NCBI RefSeq assembly: GCF_002744715.1
Contig: NZ_KZ319368.1
Span: 124,001-188,000, forward strand
DNA: 64,000 bases
From: Marinobacter profundi
GTDB taxonomy: Bacteria > Pseudomonadota > Gammaproteobacteria > Pseudomonadales > Oleiphilaceae
Direction: 5' to 3'
In this document: positions 1 to 7,677 of the stretch, piece by piece
Layout: each line of letters opens with the position of its first letter
Numbering within the stretch: the stretch's first letter is position 1
Position numbers and translations under genes: made by a program
The notes under the pieces: generated by a model
Databases searched by the model: none
What the model was told of the DNA's origin: nothing
What the model saw: only the letters and a program-made list of their open reading frames with translations

Positions 1-1475
1 TTGCGCCGGTCGTCCACGGCGCTGAGCTCCTCCAGCAGCTTGTAGCCGTCATTGATCAGCCGGCTGTCGGGCGCCTCGAGAAACGGAAAATGACGGATCT
101 CCCCCAACCCGGAGGTAGCCATCTGCAGAATGACGGAGGCCAGGTTGGTACGGAGGATTTCGGGATCAGTGAATTCCGGCCGGTTAAGGTAGTCGGATTC
201 GTCGTACAACCGGAAGCAGATCCCCGGTGCCACCCGGCCACAACGCCCCGCGCGCTGGTTGGCACTGGCCTGGGAGACCGGCTCTATGGGCAGGCGCTGG
301 ATCTTCGAGCGCACGCTGTAGCGACTTATGCGGGCCACGCCCGTATCGATGACATAGCGGATGCCCGGCACCGTAAGGGAGGTTTCCGCCACGTTGGTGG
401 ACAGCACAATGCGGCGGCCGCGATGGGACTGGAAAACCCGGTTCTGTTCCTGGTTACTCAACCTGGAGTACAGGGGCAGCACCTCGGTGTGCTGCAACTC
501 GGCATGGCGCAGGGTCTTGCTCAGGTTACGGATTTCCCGCTCCCCGGGCAGGAACACCAGTACATCTCCGGGAGGCTGCTTGTTGGCCCGCTCGTGGGCC
601 ACAATCTCATCCAGGGCAGCCAGTACCCCGTCGTTCCAGCCCTGATCGCGATCATCCTCATCCCCGGTGAGCGGCCGATAACACACCTCGACCGGATAGG
701 TCCTGCCGCTCACCTCAATAACCGGCGCATTGCCGAAGAACTGACTGAACCGCTCCACCTCGATGGTGGCGGAAGTAATGATCACTTTCAGGTCCGGCCG
801 CCTGGGCAGTAACTGCTTCAGGTAACCCATCAGGAAGTCGATGTTGAGGCTGCGCTCATGGGCCTCGTCAATGATCAGCGTGTCGTACTTGTCGAGAAAG
901 CGGTCATGCTGAATCTCCGCCAGCAGGATGCCGTCGGTCATGACCTTCAGCCGCGTCTGGGGCGACGTGGTGTCGGTGAAGCGAACCTGATAACCCACCT
1001 GCTGCCCGGTTTGCTCACCGAGCTCCTCGGCAATACGGGATGCCACGCTGCGGGCGGCAATCCGCCGGGGCTGGGTATGGCCGATCAGGCCCCGGATGCC
1101 CCGCCCGTTGTTCAGGCAAATCTTCGGAATCTGGGTGGTTTTACCGGAGCCGGTCTCGCCGGCGATGATCACCACCTGGTGCTCGGTCAACGCCCGGGTG
1201 ATGTCCTCCACCCGGCCGGACACCGGCAGCCCGTCAGGAAAACTGGCCGGGCGGTGAAGAGCCAGGCGGTCCCGCACGGTTGCAAGACCACGCTCAAGCC
1301 ACCCGCCGATCTGCTCCAGATCACGGGTGCCCGGGCGTCCCTTACGGCTGGCAATGCGCTTGCGAATCCGTGCCGCTTCGAGCTGGTTGCAGGCATCGAG
1401 CTGCTCGATGATCGCTGCGACGGCAGCTTGAGGATCCGATAGCGAGGTTGTTTTGTCCGCGGGAGTATCCGTCAT
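1..1475 (-). CDS. hrpA: ATP-dependent RNA helicase HrpA, N-terminal part (runs off the window)
   Basis: Reading the minus strand from ATG at 1475 gives an uninterrupted frame to the window edge, about 491 residues. It carries the DEAH-box helicase signatures in order: Walker A GETGSGKT, the DEAH box in IIDEAHERS, the SAT motif, and motif VI QRAGRCGR. HrpA is a DEAH-box RNA helicase of about 1300 residues acting on mRNA and stalled translation complexes, so roughly the last 60 percent lies left of the window. The N-terminal extension of about 80 residues before the helicase core fits HrpA better than the shorter HrpB. The upstream ribosome binding site is weak. Identification by motifs is strong; the C-terminal half is not visible. 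Confidence 0.93.
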   Translation of the reverse strand, partial: MTDTPADKTTSLSDPQAAVAAIIEQLDACNQLEAARIRKRIASRKGRPGTRDLEQIGGWLERGLATVRDRLALHRPASFPDGLPVSGRVEDITRALTEHQVVIIAGETGSGKTTQIPKICLNNGRGIRGLIGHTQPRRIAARSVASRIAEELGEQTGQQVGYQVRFTDTTSPQTRLKVMTDGILLAEIQHDRFLDKYDTLIIDEAHERSLNIDFLMGYLKQLLPRRPDLKVIITSATIEVERFSQFFGNAPVIEVSGRTYPVEVCYRPLTGDEDDRDQGWNDGVLAALDEIVAHERANKQPPGDVLVFLPGEREIRNLSKTLRHAELQHTEVLPLYSRLSNQEQNRVFQSHRGRRIVLSTNVAETSLTVPGIRYVIDTGVARISRYSVRSKIQRLPIEPVSQASANQRAGRCGRVAPGICFRLYDESDYLNRPEFTDPEILRTNLASVILQMATSGLGEIRHFPFLEAPDSRLINDGYKLLEELSAVDDRR

Positions 1476-1568
1476 TGCTAGGCTTTACCGTTGATGTTCG
1501 ACCGGTCCGGTTCAGTGGCTTGTCTTCAGGGTGAGCCAGTCTAACGGGATCCATCCGGTCTTGAAACG

Positions 1569-1590
1569 AAAAAACCCCGCCGGAGCAGGG
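1569..1590 (-). terminator. Rho-independent terminator downstream of fadD
   Basis: On the minus strand a 6-bp stem (CCCTGC / GCGGGG, one G-T pair) with a TCCG loop is followed directly by a run of six T. It lies about 50 bases after the fadD stop codon and before hrpA, so it should end the fadD transcript and separate the two genes. Confidence 0.8.
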
Positions 1591-1637
1591 TCTGTTCTGC
1601 AACCGCCAGAGCCGTTCACCGGCCCTGGCAATCGATT

Positions 1638-3314
1638 TTACTGGTTGGCGGCTTCGTCGCGCAGCTCGCGGCGGAGGATTTTGCCAACGTTGGTTTTTGG
1701 CAGCTCTTCGCGGAACTCAAACAGCTTGGGCACCTTGTAAGCGGTCAGCCGCTCGCGACAGAACTCTTTCAGCTCATTCTCCGTCAGGTCCGCGGACTTG
1801 GGCACCAGGTATACCTTGACCGCTTCGCCACTCTTGGCATCGGGCACCCCAACCGCTGCGCACTCGACCACTTTCGGGTGGCTGGTAACCACGTCTTCAA
1901 TTTCGTTGGGGAACACGTTAAAGCCGGACACAATGATCATGTCCTTCTTACGGTCCACGATACGGATATAGCCGTCTTCCTGGATCAGTGCGACGTCACC
2001 GGTCTTGATAAAGCCATCGTCGGTAAAGGACTTCTGAGTATCCTCCGGGCGCTGCCAGTAACCGCGCATTACCTGCGGCCCTTTCACACACAGTTCGCCC
2101 GGCTCGCCGAGCGGTGTCTCGTTGCCGTCGTCATCAATGGTCTTGACCACCGTGGACGGAATTGGCAAACCAATGGTACCCAGCTGGATAGCACTGTGGG
2201 GGTTAAAGGTGACCACCGGCGAGGTTTCGGTCATACCGTAGCCTTCGCTGATCTCACAGCCCGTCACCCGCTGCCACATTTTCGCGGTATCACTGGTCAG
2301 CGCCATACCACCGGACGCCGTCAGTTTGAGCGCGCTGAAGTCCAGACCCTGGAAATCTTCGTTGTTGCACAAGGCAACAAACAGGGTGTTCAGGCCAATA
2401 AAGGCGGTGAACTTGTGGTTTTTCAGTTCCTTGACGAAGCCCGGGATATCCCGCGGGTTCGGGATCAACACGTTATGGGCGCCCGCTTCCAGCATGATGC
2501 CGCAGTTCAGGGTGAATGAGTAAATGTGGTAAAGCGGCAGCGGAGCCACCACGATTTCCTTACCCTCTTCCACCTGGTCTTCCATCATCGGACGCACCTG
2601 CAGCAGGTTGGCCACCAGGTTGCCGTGCGTCAGCATGGCACCCTTGGCCACGCCGGTGGTACCGCCGGTGTACTGCAACACAGCCAGGTCGTCCAGTTTG
2701 CTTTCAACGGGTGTGAACGTCTCACGGGCGCCGGCGCTGAGCACCGCAGGCAACTTGTGAGCGCCGGGGATCTTGTACGGGGGAACCATTTTCTTGAGGT
2801 GCTTGACCGCAGCGTTCATCAGGGTACGCTTCAGCGGTGAGTGCATGTCGGCGATTTCGGTGATGATGACATGCTCAATGCCGGTATTGGGAACCACCTT
2901 TTCCGCGTTCTCCGCCATATTGGCCAGCACCACCAGGGCCTTGGCACCGGAATCATTGAACTGGTGCTCCATTTCGCGGGTGGTGTAGAGCGGGTTGGTG
3001 TTCACCACAATCAGGCCGGCGCGCATCGCACCAAAGACAATCACAGGGTACTGGGTGAGGTTCGGCATCTGCACGGCAATACGGTCGCCGGGCTTGAGGT
3101 CGGTCTTGTTCTGCAGCCATGCCGCAAAGTTACGGCTCTGAGTATCCAGGTCACGGTAGGTGAGCGTTACGCCAACAGCACTGAATGCCGGCCGGTCCGC
3201 GTGCTTCTTAACGGCCTGCTCGAGGACATCAACCATGCTCTTGTACTTGTTCAGATCCACCTCACGGGGGACACCGGCAGGGTATTTATCCTGATAGAAC
3301 TGCTCAAAATCCAT
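1638..3314 (-). CDS. fadD: Long-chain fatty acid-CoA ligase (FadD)
   Basis: Acyl-CoA synthetase of the adenylate-forming family. It activates long-chain fatty acids to acyl-CoA with ATP for beta-oxidation or lipid synthesis. The AMP-binding P-loop YTGGTTGVAKG is near residues 215-225, the GYGMTET motif is near 358, and the C-terminal RIVDRKKDMI and GKILRREL lysine motifs are present. The length of 558 residues matches E. coli FadD. I chose ATG 3314 rather than ATG 3320 because an AGGAG sits 6 bases before 3314 but directly abuts 3320. The gene is monocistronic, with its own terminator downstream and a divergent MaoC-type hydratase upstream across 180 bases, which fits a fatty-acid metabolism pairing. 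Confidence 0.93.
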   Translation of the reverse strand: MDFEQFYQDKYPAGVPREVDLNKYKSMVDVLEQAVKKHADRPAFSAVGVTLTYRDLDTQSRNFAAWLQNKTDLKPGDRIAVQMPNLTQYPVIVFGAMRAGLIVVNTNPLYTTREMEHQFNDSGAKALVVLANMAENAEKVVPNTGIEHVIITEIADMHSPLKRTLMNAAVKHLKKMVPPYKIPGAHKLPAVLSAGARETFTPVESKLDDLAVLQYTGGTTGVAKGAMLTHGNLVANLLQVRPMMEDQVEEGKEIVVAPLPLYHIYSFTLNCGIMLEAGAHNVLIPNPRDIPGFVKELKNHKFTAFIGLNTLFVALCNNEDFQGLDFSALKLTASGGMALTSDTAKMWQRVTGCEISEGYGMTETSPVVTFNPHSAIQLGTIGLPIPSTVVKTIDDDGNETPLGEPGELCVKGPQVMRGYWQRPEDTQKSFTDDGFIKTGDVALIQEDGYIRIVDRKKDMIIVSGFNVFPNEIEDVVTSHPKVVECAAVGVPDAKSGEAVKVYLVPKSADLTENELKEFCRERLTAYKVPKLFEFREELPKTNVGKILRRELRDEAANQ

Positions 3315-3502
3315 CACCATCTCCTGATTGGCACTTGTGATTGTAGTGATTCACCAATGCCAGACTGATCAAAAAATCAACCCGACAAAAGTATCAGCCC
3401 AAAAAATGAGGGGAGAGAATAGCAGTTTTGTTAACGATGAGGTAGCTTTCAGCAACACACTTCAGACACTCTCCCACGCCGACGGCGCATAAAGGAAAAA
3501 TC

Positions 3503-3988
3503 ATGGTTCAGGCCCAGGAAACACTGCAAAACATCACCTATGACGAACTCCAGGAAGGCGCTACCGCAAGCTACTCGCGTACCCTGACCGAAGACGAACT
3601 GGTCCTGTTTGCCGCGGTTTCCGGCGACGTCAACCCGGTGCACCTGGATGCCGGTTTTGCCGCTGACTCCATGTTCAAGGAGCGCATCGCCCACGGCATG
3701 TGGAGCGGCTCCCTGATTTCTGCAGCACTTGCCACTGTGCTGCCGGGACCGGGCACCATTTACCTGGAGCAGAGCCTTTCGTTCAAGCGGCCCGTGAAAC
3801 TGAACGACACCCTGACCGTCAACCTGACAGTGCTTCGCAAGGAGCCCAAGGGGCGAGTCGTCGTCGCTTGTGAGGTACGTAACCAGAACGACCAGCAGGT
3901 GGTTGAGGGGGAAGCCAAGGTAATTGCCCCGAGCCAGAAACTCACACTGGAAAAACCCCGCCTGCCGAAAATCACCATCGAATACTGA
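3503..3988 (+). CDS. MaoC-like (R)-specific enoyl-CoA hydratase
   Basis: Single hot-dog domain protein of 161 residues, the usual size for PhaJ-type hydratases. The hydratase motif SGDVNPVHLD holds the catalytic pair Asp42 and His47, and the conserved AHGMWSGSL stretch follows. Proteins of this type hydrate trans-2-enoyl-CoA to (R)-3-hydroxyacyl-CoA, linking beta-oxidation to other acyl pathways. The start has AAGGA a few bases upstream. It is divergent from fadD and convergent with the TonB-like gene (17-base gap). The exact chain-length preference cannot be read from sequence. Confidence 0.85.
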   Translation: MVQAQETLQNITYDELQEGATASYSRTLTEDELVLFAAVSGDVNPVHLDAGFAADSMFKERIAHGMWSGSLISAALATVLPGPGTIYLEQSLSFKRPVKLNDTLTVNLTVLRKEPKGRVVVACEVRNQNDQQVVEGEAKVIAPSQKLTLEKPRLPKITIEY

Positions 3989-4005
3989 TGGCCTGAAAAG
4001 ACAGC

Positions 4006-4977
4006 CTAACCGGGCAGAAAATCGATCGGGAACCGCACCCGGCGGGATTCGACATTCTCTGCCCCGAAATTGAACAGACGCACCCGACTGGCGAGCCGGC
4101 TTTCCAGGGCGGGATTATCCAGCTCCGAGCTCACCACCTCACAATGGGAAACGCTGCCGTCAGGCTCGATCACCAGTTCCAGCAAAACTTTGCCTTCCAG
4201 GCCCGGGTCCTGCCTCAGCTCACGCCGATAGATCGTATACAGCGCCGTTTTCTGGGCGTCGAACACCTTACGGATATTGGTCATGCCCCGTTCCGCCGGC
4301 CCCTTGCGCGCCGCAGGCGAAGGTTTCGCCCGGGCAACAGCCGCGGTTTGCGCGGTGGGTGCCGATGCAACCTCCCTCACCGTATGCCCGGCCACGGCTA
4401 CCTCATGGACGGGGCCTGACGTTTCGGTGATGCCGCCGCTTCCGGCGAGGACTTCCACAGGATTCGTGCCGGCTTGCGACTCGACGTCTGCCGTGGTCAC
4501 GTTGGCAGCTAACCGGGCGTGTTCCACCGCCGGCACGGCGTCCCGTATTTTTGCCAGTTCACTGCGCAGCCCGAGCAACCCGGACCGGCTGGCCACCGCC
4601 CTGGCCTGCTCGACCGTCTGCGACGGCGCCACCGGTTCCGGCGCAGGTTTCGCGGGGGCAGGTTCCGGGCGCGGCATCGCAACCTCGGGTACCGACTCAG
4701 GCTGAGGGCTAACCTCCGGAACCGGCTCTGGCGCCGGTGGCGGCGGGCTGACGGCTTCGGCAGGCGGGACCGCCTTGCGTTCCACCAACCGCGCCAACTG
4801 TGGCGGTATCGCCTCCGCCTCGGCGCGGTCGCGCTGCGGGAGTTCAATCCACGGGATCCAGACCGCCGGCGCCAGTGCCACCAGTAACAGCGCGACCAAT
4901 ATCCGGCGGAACAGGCGGCGCTCCCCTTCATCCCCGGACCAGGGCAAACGACCGGCCGGTTGCAGAACCTCAGCCAT
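4006..4977 (-). CDS. TonB-like protein with AgmX/PglI-type C-terminal domain
   Basis: A 323-residue protein with one N-terminal membrane segment (LVALLLVALAPAVWIPW), a long Pro/Glu/Ala-rich periplasmic linker (roughly residues 65-210), and a C-terminal TonB-like domain (roughly 225-323) of the type seen in AgmX/PglI proteins (KVLLELVIEPDGSVSHCEVVSS). It should span the periplasm and pass force from the TolQ/ExbD-like motor encoded just upstream to an outer-membrane or periplasmic partner. ATG 4977 overlaps the upstream stop by 8 bases; a start at 5001 would only extend the overlap. It is the last gene of the nine-gene operon. Its partner is unknown. Confidence 0.8.
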   Translation of the reverse strand: MAEVLQPAGRLPWSGDEGERRLFRRILVALLLVALAPAVWIPWIELPQRDRAEAEAIPPQLARLVERKAVPPAEAVSPPPPAPEPVPEVSPQPESVPEVAMPRPEPAPAKPAPEPVAPSQTVEQARAVASRSGLLGLRSELAKIRDAVPAVEHARLAANVTTADVESQAGTNPVEVLAGSGGITETSGPVHEVAVAGHTVREVASAPTAQTAAVARAKPSPAARKGPAERGMTNIRKVFDAQKTALYTIYRRELRQDPGLEGKVLLELVIEPDGSVSHCEVVSSELDNPALESRLASRVRLFNFGAENVESRRVRFPIDFLPG

Positions 4978-5464
4978 TGCCGACCTCCCCGGGCGATTCA
5001 ACCGCCAGCCTCACCTGGCGGTAGTCCTGATCGACACAGCTCTGCATCACCTTGCGCAGGAGCCGGTAATCGGTATCGCGACCGGCAAGAATGGTCACCT
5101 CGAACCCTGCACCGGGCGCTTCGCCCCGGCGCTCGCGGCGAAGCGCCAGCTCCCCGGACAAGCCCGGGATAGTCGGGCCGGCGGAGAGAAACTCTTCCGC
5201 CCCGGCAACCACCCGACCCTGGACCAGAATAGCGTCTGCCGTCACCTGAACGGTGAGGCTGTCGACCGCCTGCTGGCCGGCAGTAGACACCGGGAGATCC
5301 ACATCGGGAGTGCTCTGCAGCACTTTCACATCGGACGAATTAACCATCAGAAAGAACACCAGAATGGTGAAAATGTCCATCAGGGAAACCAGGTTCAGGC
5401 CACCCGCCCGATGCATCCGGGAGTAGTGCCGCTGGATTCTGCGGGCACGGCGGGAGGTTTTCAT
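4970..5464 (-). CDS. ExbD/TolR-like proton-channel protein (second copy)
   Basis: A 164-residue ExbD/TolR family protein: basic N-terminus, a single membrane helix near residues 24-42 (LVSLMDIFTILVFFLMV), then a periplasmic domain. The membrane Asp that carries protons in ExbD/TolR is kept here as Asp30 (SLMDIF). It overlaps the upstream ExbD paralogue by ATGA (5461-5464) and the downstream TonB-like gene by 8 bases, so the genes are translationally coupled. It should work with the TolQ-like protein to convert proton-motive force into movement. Confidence 0.85.
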   Translation of the reverse strand: MKTSRRARRIQRHYSRMHRAGGLNLVSLMDIFTILVFFLMVNSSDVKVLQSTPDVDLPVSTAGQQAVDSLTVQVTADAILVQGRVVAGAEEFLSAGPTIPGLSGELALRRERRGEAPGAGFEVTILAGRDTDYRLLRKVMQSCVDQDYRQVRLAVESPGEVGNG

Positions 5465-5982
5465 ACGCCCTCCCCGGCCCGGGCCAGATCCACCGTCGGG
5501 CCCGCTGTCGCATTCCCCAGGGAGACATCCGGGAACAACTCGGCCTGCACGACGCTCGCCGCGACCACCGCCGGATAGGAGCGGACGGTATCCATGGTCG
5601 TTACCAGGGTCTGGTAATCAATCTCTTCAGCCACCTCCAGGAGAATGTCGGTTTTCTCCGGCACCTGCTGCTTGATCTGCTTGAGGGTTTCCCGCAGGCC
5701 AGCAAAATCCTGCAGGCCTTCGACGGGCGGCAGTGACCGGATCACCCCCCGTTCGCTGGTGGCAACGGTCAGCCCGGATGGCCGCAGCGTGACCACCAGC
5801 TGCAACTCTTCTGCGCTCGTCCCCTTGCCGCTTTCCATGCCGGGAAAATTCAGTTCTATCATCCGGATCTGGCTGAACACCATGCCAAGCAACAGAACCG
5901 GCACCAACACGATCATCAGATTCATGAAGGCGGTGATATCCAGCTCCGGCTGGCTGTGCTGCCTGCGATGCCTGCGTCTCAT
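5461..5982 (-). CDS. ExbD/TolR-like protein, membrane Asp replaced by Asn
   Basis: A 173-residue ExbD/TolR family protein with a single membrane helix at about residues 16-40 (ITAFMNLMIVLVPVLLLGMVF). At the position of the conserved proton-binding Asp (FID/LMD in ExbD and the sister gene) the sequence has Asn21 (AFMNLM, codon AAT). The periplasmic domain is intact (VVTLRPSGLTVAT, TDILLEVAEEIDYQTLVTTMD). Paired ExbD-like genes behind one TolQ-like gene are known from the Agl motor of Myxococcus. A likely role is the non-proton-carrying half of a heterodimer, which is an inference. Confidence 0.85.
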   Translation of the reverse strand: MRRRHRRQHSQPELDITAFMNLMIVLVPVLLLGMVFSQIRMIELNFPGMESGKGTSAEELQLVVTLRPSGLTVATSERGVIRSLPPVEGLQDFAGLRETLKQIKQQVPEKTDILLEVAEEIDYQTLVTTMDTVRSYPAVVAASVVQAELFPDVSLGNATAGPTVDLARAGEGV

Positions 5983-6008
5983 AGCCCCCTCCTCACTCAG
6001 GCCAGACG

Positions 6009-6644
6009 TTAACCGGGGGCCTGATCGGCAACCAGGTTCAGCAACTTGACGCCGGCCATCTCGAAACTGTCCACAATCTCGTTGGTGCGGGTCTGCAACA
6101 GGGCATGGAACATCAGCAGCGGGATGGCGGACATCAGTCCAAAGGCAGTGGTATTCATGGCCACCGAAATACTGCCGGACAGCAGGCTGGCTTTCTGGGA
6201 AGGATCTGCGGCCGCCACCGCGGTGAAGGCGGCAATCAGGCCGATAATGGTTCCCAGCAGCCCCAGCAAAGTAGAGATGTTTGCCAGGGTGGCGAGATAC
6301 TGGGTGCGCTTTTCCAGTCGCGGCAACACCTCCATCAGGCCCTCTTCCATGGCATACTCGATATCTTCCCGGCGCCGGTTATTGAGTAACCGCGCAATCC
6401 CCGCACCGATCACCCCGGCAATCGCACTGTCTGAGCCATTGGCGGCCTTCATGGCCCGCTGATAGTCCCGCTGCTGGAGCGCCGGCAGAATGCCCCGCTC
6501 GAACGCCAGCCGGTTACGACGCCGCACCGCCCCCAGGTAAATGAATCGTTCGAGCGCAATCGCCAGGCCCAGTACAAGCACTACGGCAATCGGATACATG
6601 AAGGGGCCGCCTTCCTGAAAAAAACGTACAACGGTTTCCAGCAT
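6009..6644 (-). CDS. MotA/TolQ/ExbB-type proton channel protein
   Basis: A 211-residue TolQ/ExbB family protein: an N-terminal membrane helix (YPIAVVLVLGLAIALERFIYL), a cytoplasmic segment, and two C-terminal helices around GLLGTIIGLIAAFTAV and SGSISVAMNTTAFGLMSAIPLLMF, which hold the conserved small-residue and Thr positions of the channel. It forms the inner-membrane stator with the two ExbD-like proteins encoded directly downstream (26-base gap). The operon context (AgmX-type partner, TPR proteins, no tolA/tolB/pal) argues against it being the cell-division Tol system. Confidence 0.88.
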   Translation of the reverse strand: MLETVVRFFQEGGPFMYPIAVVLVLGLAIALERFIYLGAVRRRNRLAFERGILPALQQRDYQRAMKAANGSDSAIAGVIGAGIARLLNNRRREDIEYAMEEGLMEVLPRLEKRTQYLATLANISTLLGLLGTIIGLIAAFTAVAAADPSQKASLLSGSISVAMNTTAFGLMSAIPLLMFHALLQTRTNEIVDSFEMAGVKLLNLVADQAPG

Positions 6645-6655
6645 AACCAGTCTCC

Positions 6656-7051
6656 CTAGGGAATGGGCGTCAACGAATCCAGTTGCGGATTCAGTGTCTG
6701 TCGGAAGACCCGGTGCCGCTCAAGGGCGATCGGGTCCAGAGGTTCGGATAGATCGGCCGCTTCGCCGTCCAGGGGTTCCGCGGACTTCGCCGGCAAGGTC
6801 GGCGGCTGCCAGGGCAGGATGTACAGCACCCGGGGGTCGTCGTCCTCGCTGACCGGTGAGATACCCTCGACCGTCAGCGCAACCGGCGCTTCCGTTGCGT
6901 CGTCGGGCCGCGAGCTCTGCGCTGCAGGCTCCGCAGCCACAAGCGGGTGTACCAGCAGGCCAAGAATCCACCCTGCAACCGGCAACCAGCCCTTGCAGGC
7001 GATCCGCCGTTTGGTCGCCGGTGCCGGCGTCACCATGACAATTCCAGCCAT
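6656..7051 (-). CDS. Small secreted protein of unknown function in the TolQ/TPR operon
   Basis: A 131-residue protein I do not recognise. A signal peptide-like N-terminus (GWLPVAGWILGLLVHPLVAA followed by EPAAQ) suggests export; the rest is acidic and Pro-rich with no clear fold. ATG 7051 overlaps the upstream stop (ATGA); a second ATG six codons in is possible. It sits between the TPR lipoprotein and the TolQ-like gene (11-base gap), so it is probably a periplasmic part of the same complex. Confidence 0.6.
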   Translation of the reverse strand: MAGIVMVTPAPATKRRIACKGWLPVAGWILGLLVHPLVAAEPAAQSSRPDDATEAPVALTVEGISPVSEDDDPRVLYILPWQPPTLPAKSAEPLDGEAADLSEPLDPIALERHRVFRQTLNPQLDSLTPIP

Positions 7052-7677
7052 CAGTCTGCCCTGCGCTCAAGGTCCCGGATCCAGCCGGCGACCGCTTCCG
7101 ACTCCGCTCCGGCGAGTTGCCGGTAGCGACGGTAGTGCCGTAGGGCTGCGGGATAATCCAACAGGTAGATCTCGCTGAGCACAGCAAGGTTGTAATGCAA
7201 GCGGGGATCGTCCGCGCCCCGGTCGATTGCCGCCTGCAGCAAGTCGCGGGCTGCCCGAAACCGCCCCTCTTCCCGCATCAGCAGTGCCAGGTTATTGACT
7301 GCCAGCGCCTCGGTTGGGTCCTGCTCGACCGCCTTCTGATACAGCACTCTGGCACTCGCTGTATCCCCCTGCTGCTGCATCACCCAGCCCAGCCGGGACG
7401 CCACCAGTGCGGAATCCGGGCGCTGCTCATGAAGCGGACGTAGCAGTTCAGCGGCCCGCGTCCAGTTATCCTGCGCCGCCGCCAGCCGGGCATTTTCCAG
7501 AACACTCTGCTGTGGCCCGCTGAGTGGCTGATGCGCAGCTGGGGCGGAGCGATGTTTTGGGGCGGGGGGAGCGCTTGCGCAGCCGGCAATCAGTACCGCC
7601 GCCAGCAACGTAAAAACAAAAATCCCTGCGCTGCGCGCCGGCCGGAAACCGCCGCGCCAATCCTGAATACTAGACAT
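7051..7677 (-). CDS. TPR-containing lipoprotein
   Basis: A 208-residue protein with a lipobox (VLIAGC) after a membrane-like segment, so probably anchored as a lipoprotein. The C-terminal two thirds are TPR repeats (for example VASRLGWVMQQQGDTASARV and LAVNNLALLMREEGRFRAAR). The start at ATG 7677 overlaps the stop of the large upstream TPR gene and gives an ideal lipoprotein signal; the longer open frame to 7965 only covers the upstream gene. It is a likely periplasmic or outer-membrane scaffold in the TolQ/ExbD operon. Confidence 0.8.
   Translation of the reverse strand: MSSIQDWRGGFRPARSAGIFVFTLLAAVLIAGCASAPPAPKHRSAPAAHQPLSGPQQSVLENARLAAAQDNWTRAAELLRPLHEQRPDSALVASRLGWVMQQQGDTASARVLYQKAVEQDPTEALAVNNLALLMREEGRFRAARDLLQAAIDRGADDPRLHYNLAVLSEIYLLDYPAALRHYRRYRQLAGAESEAVAGWIRDLERRAD

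Noticed and set aside
90..1442. Plus-strand open frames at the left edge
   Set aside because: They are antisense to hrpA, which has all the helicase motifs on the minus strand.
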